Source: Clarkia xantiana subsp. parviflora (taxonomy: Eukaryota > Streptophyta > Magnoliopsida > Myrtales > Onagraceae). Taken from it: 64,000 nucleotides of DNA. This document shows, in pieces, positions 1 to 11,936 of the stretch. The notes beneath the pieces are model-generated. The model made no database searches. It was not told the DNA's origin and saw only the letters and a program-made list of their open reading frames with translations. Numbering within the stretch: position 1 is the first letter of the stretch; every line of letters begins with the position of its first letter. Made by a program: the position numbers and the translations under genes. The stretch covers positions 27,177,756 to 27,241,755 of the forward strand of contig JAPTYO010000009.1 in assembly GCA_036873135.1 (NCBI GenBank), read 5' to 3'.

Positions 1-133
1 TTGTAGAACTGATCTGGGCTAACATAATATATAATAACTATATATAAGTAAACAAACCTGCTAGGACCACCTATATATCCAATATGAACCAAACTCAAAT
101 AGTGAAGGATCTACCCTATGGGTGTAAACAAAT

Positions 134-300
134 GGGAAAACATCATAAAAGGTCCTTAAACGTTCAGATTTTTTTATCTCAGTCCTTGAACTTATTTTTT
201 TTCTATTAATATCCTTGAACTTGCTTAAATTTTTCTACTTTAGTCCTTCCGTTAACTTAACCGTTAAATTTGCTTATTAAGCAAACGGAAGAGCCACGTA
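134..300 (+). repeat. MULE left terminal inverted repeat
   Basis: This 167-bp terminal repeat pairs with 5962-6128. It includes the inner motif gcaaacggaagagccacgta, mirrored at 5962. Similarity stops abruptly inside it, which fixes the TIR length. Confidence 0.93.
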
Positions 301-754
301 GAGGGATGACATGGAAGTTGGAAGTCAATTAATATTCTTTGTATCATGTATATATATATATATATATGGAAGTTATAAGAGAAATAATATAAAAAATGAT
401 CCTTGGAAAATCTACCTAATATAGTTGCCGAAGAAAACTTTCTTTACAAGCCATAAGAAAAACCTAGATACTTTTTTTGTTTTGCCAATAAACCTAGATA
501 CTTAGATACAAGAAAAGCGTGAGAAGGAGGAAGAGCCGTACCACTAAGGAATCTAGTGTTTATCCAATACATATGTAAAGCCACTGCCCACCAAAATTCT
601 ACAGTACAAACCAATTCTAATTGAATTTTACTTGATCAAATCCTCTAATTAAGTTTCTTTCACGAGATGAGTATGTTTATCTAATTATCAACAAGATGAA
701 CTTCATTATATTATCTGACGGAAATTAATATAATGTGTAGGTTGTTTTGTCAAA

Positions 755-3182
755 ATGAAGTTTCATGTGAAAGTAAAATTTGTTGGTAAGTCAACCTTTT
801 TGAAGTATCATGGCAGTGAAGTACGAGAGATTGAAGGTATCGATACTGATTACTTATCTTCTATTGAGTTACGGGTGTTGCTCGAAGAGAAATTTGGGTT
901 TCGAGATGTTGATAAAATTCACTACAAGGTTCCTGGTAAACCGTTGTCAGATGGTTTATGTTTGATACGCGATGATAATGATATTATAAGCATGCTTGCT
1001 AGTTGTGGTAGATTTGATATCATAGAGCTTTATGTTGAACATGACAAAACTGCTACTCAAATTACTCGTGATAGTGTGGATAAGCCTCCAGTTGAAGTAA
1101 ATGAAGAAGCTTTTAATCAGGTTGAAAATGAAGATTTAGATGAGAATGAAGGTTATAACCTAATTGGTGTGGATTATGCAAGTGAATATGAGACTGAGTC
1201 ATCAACATATGAAATTGATGATCAGAGGGTGATCCTTAGCAATATAGTGCCAGTGGAAGTCGTTAATGATGAAAATGATGATGAAAGTAGTGTTTTTTCT
1301 TTTAGTTCAAGTGAATGTGGCAGTTTTATCTCAACTGGAGATGACTCTGAAGCTGAGCATGCTGTCAGGGAGCCCAGCAGATTTCCTTCATACAATCCTA
1401 AAAGTGAGACACCTTATTTTGAGATAGGGATGACATTTGCAGGTCGAGAACAATTCAAGGATGCCATTACAAAGTATTCCATAAAAGCGTATAAGAGCAT
1501 AAGGCTTGAGAAAAATGATAAAACCAGAGTTCGGGCAGTTTGTAAAGGAAAAAAATGTCCTTGGAGTATACTTGCTTCTTATGATAAGCCAAGTAATCAT
1601 TTTATGGTGAAGACTTATGTTAATGAGTATAGATGTTCTCGAAGCTTTAAGAATTCAAGGATAACCTCTGTCTTTCTAGCTAAGAAGTATGCATCCAGAA
1701 TTCGTTCCAATCCAAGTTGGAAGCTCAGAGAATTTAAAGAGACAGTTAAAGAGGATCTTGGTGTGGATATTCATGAAACAAAGTGCATGAGGGCTAAGAC
1801 TATGGTTTTCCGTAAACTCGAAGGGTGTTATAAGGATGATTATAAGAGGATATGGGATTACAAAGAGGAGTTAAAGAGATCCAATCCACATAATACTGTT
1901 GAAATAAAGGTAGACACTCCATTTCCTGATGGAATACCTATATTCAAGCGGATGTATGTTTGTCTTGATGCTTTAAAGAAGGGTTTTCTCGCGGGATGTA
2001 GAAAATTTGTTGGTTTAGATGGTTGTTTTTTGAAAGGGATGGTCAAGGGAGAGGTTTTGACTGCTGTGGCAAAAGATGGTAATGATCAAATTTATCCAGT
2101 AGCTTGGGCTATTGTTGAGGTTGAAAATAAAGACTCATGGGAATGGTTCTTACTATTATTGAAGGATGATCTTGTAATGGGAAATGGAGAAGGATGGACT
2201 ATCATTTCAGACCAACAAAAGGTGACTTATATATATTATTTTCATTTTTATATAATAATAATATATATGACTATTTAAATGGTTGTTCATAATTAAGATT
2301 TTCTCTCGCATATCGTAGGGCTTAATTCCGTCTATAGCTGAACTATTTCCAGATGCGGAGCAGCGAATGTGCGCAAGACACATATATGCAAATTGGAGGA
2401 AAAATTATCCGAACAAATCATACCAACTGTTATTTTGGAATTATGCCAAGGCGACTACTAAAGAACAATTCAACAGAGAATTGGATATTCTAGTGGAAGC
2501 CACGGGAAGCCCAACTGCAGATATAATGAAAGTAGACCCTCAATTTTGGTGTAGAGCATGGTTTTCTGGGCAAAGCAAATGTGATTCTTGTGATAACAAT
2601 TGTTGTGAGTCATTCAATAAAGAACTGGTTGAAGCTAGAAGAAAACCAGTCTTGTCTCTGCTTGAAGATATTAGAATGTGGATTTACAAAAAAGTTCAGC
2701 AAAGAAGATCAAAATTTTCAAAATGGACTTCTTCTCATTGCCCAAGGATAATCAAGAAGTTAGCAAAAAATATTGACAAGAGTCAATACTGTCATGTGGT
2801 TTGGAATGGAAATACTGGTTATGAGGTGTCTCATTATGATGATAGGTTTGTTGTTGACTTAAAGAAATTTAGTTGCTCATGTAGAGCTTGGGAGCTGTCT
2901 GGGATTCCATGTCCGCATGCCATTTCTGCAATATTTACTGAAGGGAATGATCCAGAATCCTATTTATCAGGTTGGTATCAAAAGGATACATATATGAGGA
3001 CTTATGAATATTGTCTTGAACCCATTAACGGAAGAAATCTTTGGCCTAAATCTGGAATGCCTTCAATGAAAGAGCCCGTGCCAAGAAATATGCCAGGCAG
3101 GCCATCACTAGTTAAAAGAAGAAGAGAAGTTGGTGAAGCAAGTGAAAGAAACAGCACAAAAATGTCCAGAATAGGCAGGTGA
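755..3182 (+). CDS. MuDR-type MULE transposase (MURA-like), main exons
   Basis: Two exons, 755-2221 and 2319-3182, join across a 97-bp GT-AG intron into a 776-residue frame. Residues 1-95 look like a PB1-type N-terminal domain, followed by an acidic linker. Residues 222-296 match the plant MuDR DNA-binding region, with conserved Cys and aromatic positions. The MULE catalytic domain follows. Candidate catalytic residues are D422 (in LDGCF), D486 (in ISDQQ) and E586 (in CCESFN). A SWIM zinc finger has C675, C677, C687 and H689. The protein would bind the TIRs and catalyse cut-and-paste transposition in the nucleus. The frame stops just before a zinc knuckle that continues in another frame (next entry), so the encoded protein is C-terminally shortened. 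The first Met of the open frame was taken as the start. Confidence 0.9.
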
Positions 3183-3719
3183 TGACATGCTCGAACTGTA
3201 AGAAGACAGGACATAATAAAAAAGGATGTCCAAGACGTGAGGTAAATAACTAAACAATTGAGGTTATATATTTCGATAAACTTACATATTAATCATTTAT
3301 TTTTATTGGCAGCAGAACGTAAATTCTACGGGTATTGATACTAGTGCGTTTACTACCACATCATCTACTAGTAGAGGTAGAGGAAGAGCAAGTGGAGGAG
3401 GTAGAGGTAGAGGTCGAGGTCGAGGAAGAGGAATCATGAATCCAAGCGGATATGGACTATATAATTGTCCTAACACTGGAACTAATGTTTGGGTAAAATA
3501 TTTGTAACTTCGTTTATGATTTCATTCATATTCGTATTATTAATTTTAAATTTATATATAATGTAGTACATAATTTTATTCCAGCGTGGACTAAGTACTC
3601 AAAGAGTCATTCATTCAGAAGCGCATTCACAAGGGCTTCCACCTACATGTGCAACTCAAGAAAGTGTGCCTGCAAATGATGGAGGCGGCGAGAGCAGTAG
3701 TGCTAATAAATTTATCTGA
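3182..3719 (+). pseudogene. Out-of-frame C-terminal exons of the MULE transposase (zinc knuckle and RG-rich tail)
   Basis: Just after the stop at 3180-3182, another frame encodes a CCHC zinc knuckle (C-x2-C-x4-H-x4-C) at about 3188-3230. It ends at a GT donor near 3241. Further exons at 3313-3492 (an RG-repeat stretch) and 3585-3719 (ending in a stop) stay in frame with the knuckle and have proper GT-AG borders. The usual transposase tail is therefore present but shifted by one base relative to the main frame. The shift lies in the ggcaggtgatgac stretch near 3175-3187. Confidence 0.75.
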
Positions 3720-5961
3720 TGGTATATGGTTGATATGAATTGGTAATGGTTTTAACTGGATCATGTTGACAAGTTTTAGTTCAAACATTATTGGGTGATT
3801 TAGGTTTTAGAGTTGATGAACATTAGATTTATAATAATTTGGATTGAGTCTTGCTGCAATTCTGCACTTTACTTTTTGTTATCATACTATTTCCTGTAGA
3901 TTTTTCATAATTTAATTTGTTGCTGCAGCAAAATTACTAGTTCTCTATATTGTCCACTTATAATAAGAATAGTATAGATTGTAGTTTGAGAGATGGTGGG
4001 TTATGACCATGAGATTTTTTTTGATAAAAGCTTGGGTTGATATGATTGGGATTCACTTGAGATACATTTCAGATCAGTTATTTGTTATTCCATAAGCTGT
4101 ATTTTAGTAGTACCTTGTTGTGGTTGCAAAGAATTGTTCTTGTATATGCTAGGTAATGATGAATTCAAAGCTTTAGCAGAAAACCCAACTTTTAATCTAA
4201 GAAACACCAATTCTGTAGATTAAGAACAAGCTCAGATCTGCTACTGGCCATAATGAGATACATCTAATAGAAGGTGTTGGACATTTCCAAATGGAAAAAC
4301 CTGCTTATGATGCTCAAATGGTGCGTCTCATCATCAACTTTATTGCATCTTTGTAATGATTATCCAGGAAGGAAGAAGCATGCTTAGGAGACAGTGTATC
4401 AGTACATGAAAATTAGTGTGAGATTGATCTTCTTCAAGGCAGATTATTTGTGTATTGTTTCACTAATTGTTAATGTAGTTGCTACGCATACATTGGACAG
4501 AGCTCTATTCAACAAGTGTATATTATTATCTTGTTCTACAGAAATATACATTATGTTCTGTCACAATCAAGTTAGCACCTACTACACTATTTGTGAGGAT
4601 ATTACAAGCAGGCAGGAGAAATAATTTAATTAATTGAGCTGTTTATTAACTCTACTAAATCATATGTCCTGGTCACATTAGATGCTACTCTGAATGCACC
4701 TCGCCTTTTTGTCACTTTTGGAACTTTCAACTCTACCTTCTTCGAATGGCCGTTTTCTCCAGCCTCGTGCTTGGTCCAGTGGCTGCAATTGCAGCTTTTA
4801 TTGCTCGCCTTCTGCTGCAAATGCTGGAATAGTAATAAATCAGCAAAAAAAGCTGAATGAATTCGATCCAAAAGAATCCATACATCCCACCAAAATTTGG
4901 CATTTTTTCAATGTACATATATGCTAGTGAAGCTACATGGACAACTATGACAAGAATGAAAGAAATAGAAGCTTCCTGCAAATTCTTCATAAGATGTATA
5001 CCTACCAACTACAAGAATTGTATTATTACTTTATAGAACACCATATTCTTCTACTCGATGATGAGAAGATTAGGCCGCAAAAATATATCGATGGAAATTC
5101 TGGATGCAAATCTCACAAATTCATCTCTTACAACTTCCAATTATTGTTATTAACAAAAATCAGTTATTACCACTTTCTCCATCAGGTGTATCTTCAAGCC
5201 GAGCAATTGCGTTCTCAAAGGCTTCCTTATGGTCCTGCGTCACATGTACACATTGCGGTCAAGAGAGCTCCTCACATTGCTGTAACCCCTCTCTTTTCGG
5301 AATTCTCAGGGCATCCATTTCTTAATTCTGTTGTTTAATGTTATGTGTGTAAAATATGTTGGTCGTTCTTCTGTGGCTGCAACTGATAAACTTGTTAGAT
5401 ATGCTGCTACTATAAATATTACAGGAACCTGGTCAGCACCCAATCTTCCAGATTTGGCTCTGAATCTGTCTCCTAATCAGAAAATAATTATTATGTTAAA
5501 GACTTCTTTGAGAACATTTGACAAACACTTGGTGGGCATTTCAAAAGTACACCTTTCAGCAATCAAAACAGACGCACTTTAGTTGTTCAATTAGTGAATT
5601 AACATTTGAAACTGCATTTGAACTTAATTTGAGGTATCTCTGCTCTTAATATTTGATTGAATTAACCTTGTTCGTAGTATTTTAACGAACGACCAAGATG
5701 AAGGGAGAATTTGTGTTGGTTGATGAAAGAACTGAATTTACCGTTTTTCTTGTAAATTCGTGCTTGACTTTGGAGTGCTTGAACAATCCTTAAATCGTAG
5801 AGCTTGACAATGAAATTTAGAGCATGAAAGTTTAATGGAGTTTGAAGAATATACGGTAGCTATATTAGGCAGCCACTATTCTAGGGATTTTTTGTGTGTG
5901 TTGTAACTGCCATATATATACATCATACAAATGATCTAAGTTGGCTTCCAAATCATTAAAT
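3720..5961. other. MULE right half, no clear gene
   Basis: This is 2.2 kb between the transposase gene and the right TIR. Open frames are short and AT-rich. On the minus strand, around 5180-5260, a short stretch reads like a protein fragment (DHKEAFENAIARLEDTPDG), followed by a possible splice site. A basic reading frame lies at 4733-5008. These could be pieces of a captured host gene, but I do not recognise the source. Confidence 0.4.
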
Positions 5962-6128
5962 TACGTGGCTCTTCCGTTTGCTTAATAAGCAAATTTAACG
6001 GTTAAGTTAACGGAAGGACTAAAGTAGAAAAATTTAAGCAAGTTCAAGGATATTAATAGAAAAAAATAAGTTTAAGGACCGAGATGAAAAAAACATGAAA
6101 GTTTAAGGACCTTTTATGATGTTTTCCC
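5962..6128 (-). repeat. MULE right terminal inverted repeat
   Basis: Reverse complement of 134-300 with only a few differences. It is followed directly by the 9-bp duplication taaacaaat at 6129-6137. Confidence 0.93.
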
Positions 6129-6845
6129 TAAACAAATCAAGCTACTCGTGAGCTTATCGAGATCGGCTTGGTCAATATTCAAATTCGACTCACTCGACTC
6201 AAGTCGATCTTTTTCTGATATTGATTCAAGTTCGAGTTCACTTGTACTCGACTCGAGAGGCTCGCGAGCCTAATCAAGTTTTTTTTTTTTGCCTATTCGA
6301 GTCGAGTTCGAGTTTGAGTTTTTCGAGTTTTACGTAATAATATTATATATGTATATATTGAGTCGAGGAAGAGTTCGAGCTCGAGCCAAAAGCCTAATCG
6401 AGTCGAGTTCGACCTCGAGCTAAGGTGCACCATTTATAATTTAATTGAATTTTTTAACCTTATCGAGCCGAGTCGAGCCGAACTCGAACATGTCAAGTAT
6501 GGCACCGAGTCGAGCTCGAGCTTGAAAAATTAAGGCTCGGTCGAGTTCGAGCTCGAATAAACTGAGTCGAGTCGAGCTTGCCGGATACTCGCCTTGTTTA
6601 TAGCTCTTTATTCTACAAAAAAAAAAAAAAAGATGCAAGAGTGTATTACTATCTAACAATTTAGGCTTTAGGTAACAAAATTGGTTCTGAAAAACCGGTT
6701 CAGAACCTGTTTTGAACCAGTCAAAAACCGCTCCATATATTCCTTATCAAAACCGAACAATTTAAGAACCGGTTCAGTCAGAACCGGTTCGTATTGGTTC
6801 AGTTCCGGTTCGGTTCGCCCGAACCGGTTTTTATGCCCAGCCCTA

Positions 6846-7428
6846 ACTTTAGTAACATAAATCACATAACCAGTGACAGAAGCTCAATCGTTATCGTTGG
6901 AGGTCATAGCTCAATTTTCTGATACACAGTAAAATTTACTAAGCTTTTTTCCGCAGAAAATCATATTTCAGAATATACCCTACCGTATATATATACATAT
7001 AGTTGTGAATAGATTATGAACGTTAAACACAATATAAAATCTAAGGAGTAAGTTATTGTTCTCAAAATAAATTTTATTATATATATTTTTTATATGAATT
7101 AATATTATAATAATAAATTTATATTAGGGTGAGCAATAGAAAAACACGAACGATTGAACTTTCGAGATTGCAAAAGAAAAAAAAAACAAAAAAAAAAAAC
7201 AAATTTTGAGATATCTAAAAAAGTTTGATTGAGAGGGTTCTTTAGAGCTGAAAGCAAAATCCGATAGATTGAAAAATCGTCAAAAACCGAATATGATCGA
7301 CCTGAAAATCGAATCGTAAATAGAAATTTTGAAGTGTGGTTGATTTTTTTATGTGTTATTTGGTTTGTCAGTCCGGTTCTCGTGCTCTGAAAACCACGGA
7401 GACTGAAACAGACCGATGTTATCCAATA
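6846..7428. other. Intergenic, no gene seen
   Basis: AT-rich DNA with poly-A runs around 7170-7200. No coding frame, RNA gene or clear element boundary is visible. Confidence 0.5.
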
Positions 7429-9158
7429 TCTAAATCTAAATAATATACTAATCTTAATTATCTAATATTAATGGCTTGACACGTCATCTATCTTCAATGC
7501 AATTAATTGGGCTTCATCAGTAAATCGATACCATCATTGGGCTTCAACAGATATTTATCTGCAAAACGACGCCATCATCCATCTACCAAGTATTAAATTA
7601 CACCATCATCCATCAACCAAAAATCTAAATCTAAATCTAAATATATACTAATCCTGATGGATTAGCTAAAAGAATTAACTAGAGGTTGCCACATCATCAC
7701 TGAAATCCAATCAGAAGATGAAAATCAGAAAAGTGATTAGTTTTTTCAATTTTTTCTCATGTCTTATTATTATTAAGTGTGTCCGTTTTAAAAATCATCT
7801 TTCTATAATTAAGTCTTCTTTAACAGTGTGTCAATTTCCTCTAATCCTGATGGTTTAGGCAAGAGGATCACCCAGAGTCAGACACCTCATCACATGATTC
7901 TACGGCGTTACATTTGCATTCTTACTTCTTAGTCATTAATTTCCGTTACATTCGTACAAACTGGGTTTCTTTCTTCTTAAAGATTGAATTACACAAATAT
8001 CATAAAATTAAATTTACAACAATTAAGAGCAAATCTAAATCTAAATCTAATCTAATCTAATCTAAATCTAAATCTAATCTAAATCTAAATCTAATCTAAA
8101 TATCTAAATCTAAATCTAAATATTATACTAATTCCGATGGATTAGCTTTGAGAGTTAACCTTGGCTTGACACCTAATATGACTAACCAATCATTAAGTGA
8201 CACATCAGCAATTAATAGCTACGTCTTCTCGAATTCTGAAAGAAAAAAAATTAATCAAAATCTCTCACTTCTTTATTCATATATATATAGCTACATCTTC
8301 TTTATTCATATATTGGGTTGTCTAAAGCTGATGGTGTTAGTTAAACCATAGCTTGACACATCACTGTCACAATTAATTCTCAACTCCTACAATTAATATA
8401 TACATAACTCTAATCAGAAACTGAACGAAATATTATATTAAATTAAATTATTAAACGTTAAAAGATTTAGAAATGGACATTAAATAATAACAAATAACAC
8501 AGAGCTTTATTTTGAAACGTAAATTTGTTAACTGAAGGGAAACGACTTCTCTTCTTCTAAAACTCTATTTGATTGAATTAAGTTTCACCAATTTCACCTA
8601 TAAAAAGAACACAAGAAACGTCAACCAAATTAAAATTAGTACACTTTTTTTCAATCAGCAATTACATCAGCTTCTTCAATCTATTAGTAAAATTAGGGAA
8701 AATCAGTGCTAGAAGGGATGTACCTGACACTATGGTGAAGCGGACGATGTGTACATGGACACGAACGACGACGAATCGGGGCTGAAATGGGACGCGACAG
8801 ATTCATCGCAGCCAATATGACGATACGCATGGTCGGGTGGTGGCATTACAGCTTAACTGGGCGGGGCATGCAAATGCTTAGGGGATATGATGCGGCTTTC
8901 TGTGGTCATGGGTTCGAACCCAGATCTAACGCAAATTGGTTACGGTAGGAATAATTACAAAATCACTCATTTCTTTTGATGATTTTTCTAATCAAGCTAA
9001 ACCCTGAATAAATAGGGTTATAAAATAATAATAATAATAGGTATAATAATATTATATAGTAGATTTAAGAGTAACAACAAATATATACTTAAAAAGTTTT
9101 ATTATAACAAATAGTACATATAAAGTGACCCCGCGCTGTGCGCGGGGAGAGCACCTAG
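7429..9158 (+). mobile_element. Non-autonomous Helitron 1
   Basis: The left end is TCTAAATC preceded by A. The right end is CTAG followed by T (9155-9158). A GC-rich hairpin sits just upstream at 9129-9147 (7-bp stem ccccgcg/cgcgggg, 5-base loop). These are the hallmarks of a Helitron 3' end inserted at A/T. There are no target duplication or TIRs, and no Rep or helicase frame. The interior holds several further copies of the 5' terminal sequence and a (taaatc)n tract at about 8036-8125. Confidence 0.8.
8849..8921 (+). repeat. tRNA-like A and B boxes (possible SINE head or tRNA relic)
   Basis: cagcttaactgg at 8849-8860 fits the Pol III A box with one mismatch. ggttcgaaccc at 8911-8921 is a perfect B box. 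Spacing is tRNA-like. The flanks do not fold into an obvious full cloverleaf, so a SINE head or decayed tRNA relic inside Helitron 1 is more likely than a working tRNA gene. Confidence 0.45.
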
Positions 9159-9944
9159 TAATATACTAATCTTGATTATCTAATACTAATGGCTTGACAC
9201 GTCATCTTTCTTCAATGCAATTAATTGGGTTTCATCAGTAAATCGATACATCATTGGGCTTCAATAGATCTTTATCTGCAAAACGACGCCATCATCCATC
9301 TACCAAGTATTAAACGACACCATCATCCATCAACCAAAAACGGCACATCACTCCAAAACTCCACTTTCGAACAAAAACAACATCACTTTGGCCATGGCTT
9401 TCTCTAATACGGATGGTCTGGGGTGGAGAATCCCTCCGAGCTTCACACGTCAGCTCACCCAAAACGACGCCGATCCACCATGGTCTTCTTCAGCTTTCAC
9501 AGATCGCCGCTTTAATTGTTGATGTAATTGCCAACCCACTACACATGAGTCACGAAGCAACTTATCAGAAAACCAGTCTCTTTAGCTTCTCTGCTCTACG
9601 TTCTCTTCTATTTAAACAGTTTATTCAATCGTCACTACCTGCAGAAACATAGCGTTCTTTCAAAAATTGAAGTAGATAAAAACAGTAGAGTATTTTGTGT
9701 TGTTTAAGAGAAAGATGACAACCTGCAGACACTAAGCCACTACATGTCTATAACATCAACAACTGATGATGTAGAATCTGACTAACAACGCCATCTCCAA
9801 GGAAGCAATAATCACATAGGAGCAAATATCGGCTGACATGCAACCGTCGGAGGCAGGCTCCGGCTGAAATTCTTTGACAGAGGGGTTCATTTACAAATCA
9901 ATAACACAATCCAGATCCACCAAATTTCGAGTATAGGGTCGAGG

Positions 9945-10130
9945 GAGAGGGTGTGGCCGTGACCAAGGGGGTGGCCGTGGCCGTGACCGAGAGCGTGGAC
10001 GTGTCCGAGGGTGTGGCCGCGACCGTTGTCGAGGGTGTGGTCAGGACCGTTGCCGAGGGTATGTTCGTGACCGTTGCCGAGGGTGTAGTCGTAGACGAAG
10101 GTGTAGTCGTAGCCGATGGTGTCCGTGAGC
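9945..10130 (+). repeat. GC-rich minisatellite (gtggccgtgaccgag-like)
   Basis: Imperfect tandem units resembling gtggccgtgaccgag and gtcgtgaccgttgccgag produce valine-rich open frames on the plus strand and threonine/proline-rich frames on the minus strand. The frames are by-products of the repeat. Confidence 0.65.
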
Positions 10131-10190
10131 GACGATGTGGCGTCAGCGACCTCCGACCTCTCTCTTTTTCTCTCTCACTACTCTCTCTTG

Positions 10191-10980
10191 TGTCTAAAAT
10201 TCTCTCTACTGCTGGAGAAAGTATTTTATGTGACGGTAATACCACATCATCATCGCCACATGGAGCGTCAAACTAATAAAATTGTGACATTTGGAAAATT
10301 TCCAAAACATTAAACTTTTAATTAATGAAATCATCTCCTAATATACTAATTTTAACTACATAGAGCTCTTTAGGAAAAAAAATACAAGTTTTTGTTGGTA
10401 CATTTTTTGTTTCTTGAGTTTTTTTTTTCGAAAAAATATTTTATAGAGTTTATGGTTTGAGTAATTTTAGGGTTTAGACAATATTATGTTTTTTTCTTTC
10501 TAAAACCCTATTAGATTGGATGTGCAGTTTGGCTGGGTGAACCCTAGAGGGCTAAATTGGATGAACAGTCCGGCCGCGTGAACCAATTTTTAGCTATCTA
10601 GGATTCATCCGGCCAAACTGTTCGTCCAATTTAGTCATTTAGGGTTCACCCAGTCATACTTCCAATCTAATAGGGGTTTTAGAAAGAAATTTTTTTTTAT
10701 ATAAACCCTAAAATTACTCAAACCATAAACTCTAAAAAAACATTTTTTCGAAGAAAAAAAAAACTCGAGAAACAAAAAAATGCCAACAAAAACTTGTATT
10801 TATTTTTTTTCCTAAAGAGTTATGTAGTTAGGAGATGATTTCATTAATTAAAAGTTTAATGTTTTGGAAATTTTCCAAATGTAACAATTTTATTAGTTTG
10901 ACGCTCCACGTGGCGAAGATGATGTGGCATTACCGTCGTATAAAATACTTTCTCCTAATGCTGGGGAAAGAATTGTCTAG
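10191..10980. repeat. 0.8-kb long inverted repeat with a 16-bp loop
   Basis: The arms at about 10191-10584 and 10601-10980 are reverse complements with scattered mismatches. Examples are aaaccctattagattgg opposite ccaatctaataggggttt, and ggagcgtcaaactaataaaa opposite its complement near 10885-10905. The loop is near 10585-10600. The structure is a foldback insertion inside Helitron 2; no target duplication was identified. Confidence 0.85.
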
Positions 10981-11058
10981 AGTTTTGCTGATGTGGTATT
11001 ACCGTCGTATAAAATACTTTCTCCTAATGCTGGGGAAAGAATTGTCTAGAGTTTTGCG
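10921..11058 (+). repeat. Two-copy 69-bp tandem duplication
   Basis: Units 10921-10989 and 10990-11058 are nearly identical, both starting gatgtgg and ending gagttttgc plus one base. They duplicate the outer end of the right arm of the inverted repeat. Confidence 0.85.
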
Positions 11059-11936
11059 GGAGAGATTTCTATTAACTAGGATTTTTAATTATTGGATTTG
11101 AGTTTTGTCTATTGCTTTGGGTCATGGTTTCTTATGTTATTTTTATGGGCCCTTTGAAGAAAGTGAATTTTCTTGCAAAAGACAGGTAGGCTCTACAACC
11201 AAATCAACACATTTTCTTTTCGTTCAAAACATATTATCATTAACCATAAAATTGAGTATATCTCATTAGCTTTTATTACATGCAATACAAATTGTCTTTT
11301 AAAAAGTATATATGAGTAAATTTTTTTTTATTACAGTAAGAAAAACATAATAATTACTAAACATATTTTTAAGCAAATATATCATCATATAATAAAGTAT
11401 CTAAAATTCAAATATACACCAAACATCGTCCAAAATAATAATTTACAATTTTTAGTTAATTAAAAAAGTAAATTAATACAAAAAGTGCGATTTAGTGCTA
11501 TTTTAGAAATATTTATTTAAGTTTAAATAAAATTATAAGCAAAACACTGGTCGGTGACTATAATACTAAATTTTTCTAATAAAAGTAATTAATCTATTTT
11601 TTTACTAACCAAAAAAATCTATTTTAGTGTACAATTACTACTTTTTTAATAAGAACTAAGAATGATAAATATGGAAAAACAAGAATAGTATATATATATA
11701 TATATATATATCTTTTTTGGGTAATAAAAGATGGTGGGCCCTCTCTAATAGGTTCACACTTCACATTCCCCTAATATTTTCGTTTTTATAATTGTCTTTA
11801 TAATTACGTTTTTCCTTAATTATTGACTTGATTTAAATTTACTTAATAATTAGTTACTATAATTATTATTTGATTTGTTATAGCAACACACTATCTTAAC
11901 CCGCGCGGTGCGCGGGAATAGAACACTAGTTATAAT

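Larger units (their letters stand above)
134..6128 (+). mobile_element. Complete Mutator-like element (MULE) with transposase gene
   Basis: The element is 5,995 bp long. It starts gggaaaacatcataaaagg and ends with the exact complement. The TIRs are 167 bp, and it is flanked by an exact 9-bp target duplication, taaacaaat, at 125-133 and 6129-6137. Long TIRs with 9-bp duplications define MULEs. The left half carries a MuDR-type transposase gene (755-3719). The right 2.2 kb holds no convincing gene. The perfect duplication and highly similar TIRs suggest a fairly recent insertion into an older hAT element. Confidence 0.96.
1..6845 (-). mobile_element. Non-autonomous hAT-type element, copy 1, interrupted by a MULE
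   Basis: Positions 1-133 and 6138-6845 together match, in reverse complement, the element at 30884-31996. The match includes the terminal motif tagggctgggcat, seen here as its complement ending at 6845. The other terminus lies before the window. The element has no coding capacity. Its terminal part is rich in aaccggttc-type motifs and its interior in tcgagctcgag-type motifs. The TIR style and the 8-bp target duplication of the second copy point to the hAT superfamily. The MULE at 134-6128 splits this copy, so the hAT insertion is the older event. Confidence 0.7.
9159..11929 (+). mobile_element. Non-autonomous Helitron 2, directly following Helitron 1
   Basis: The left end begins with taatatactaatcttgatt, the same sequence found near the start of Helitron 1. 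Similarity continues for about 180 bp (9160-9350 versus 7440-7620). The right end is CTAG followed by T at 11926-11930, preceded by the hairpin cccgcgcggtgcgcggg at 11900-11916. It abuts the 3' end of Helitron 1 without spacer, so the pair is a head-to-tail tandem. The 5' TC motif is missing at the junction. No Rep/helicase coding is present. It contains a GC-rich minisatellite and a large inverted repeat. Confidence 0.78.

Noticed and set aside
9898..10313. Thr/Pro-rich and Val-rich frames on both strands
   Set aside because: Low-complexity translation of a GC-rich minisatellite inside Helitron 2; no splice or domain support.
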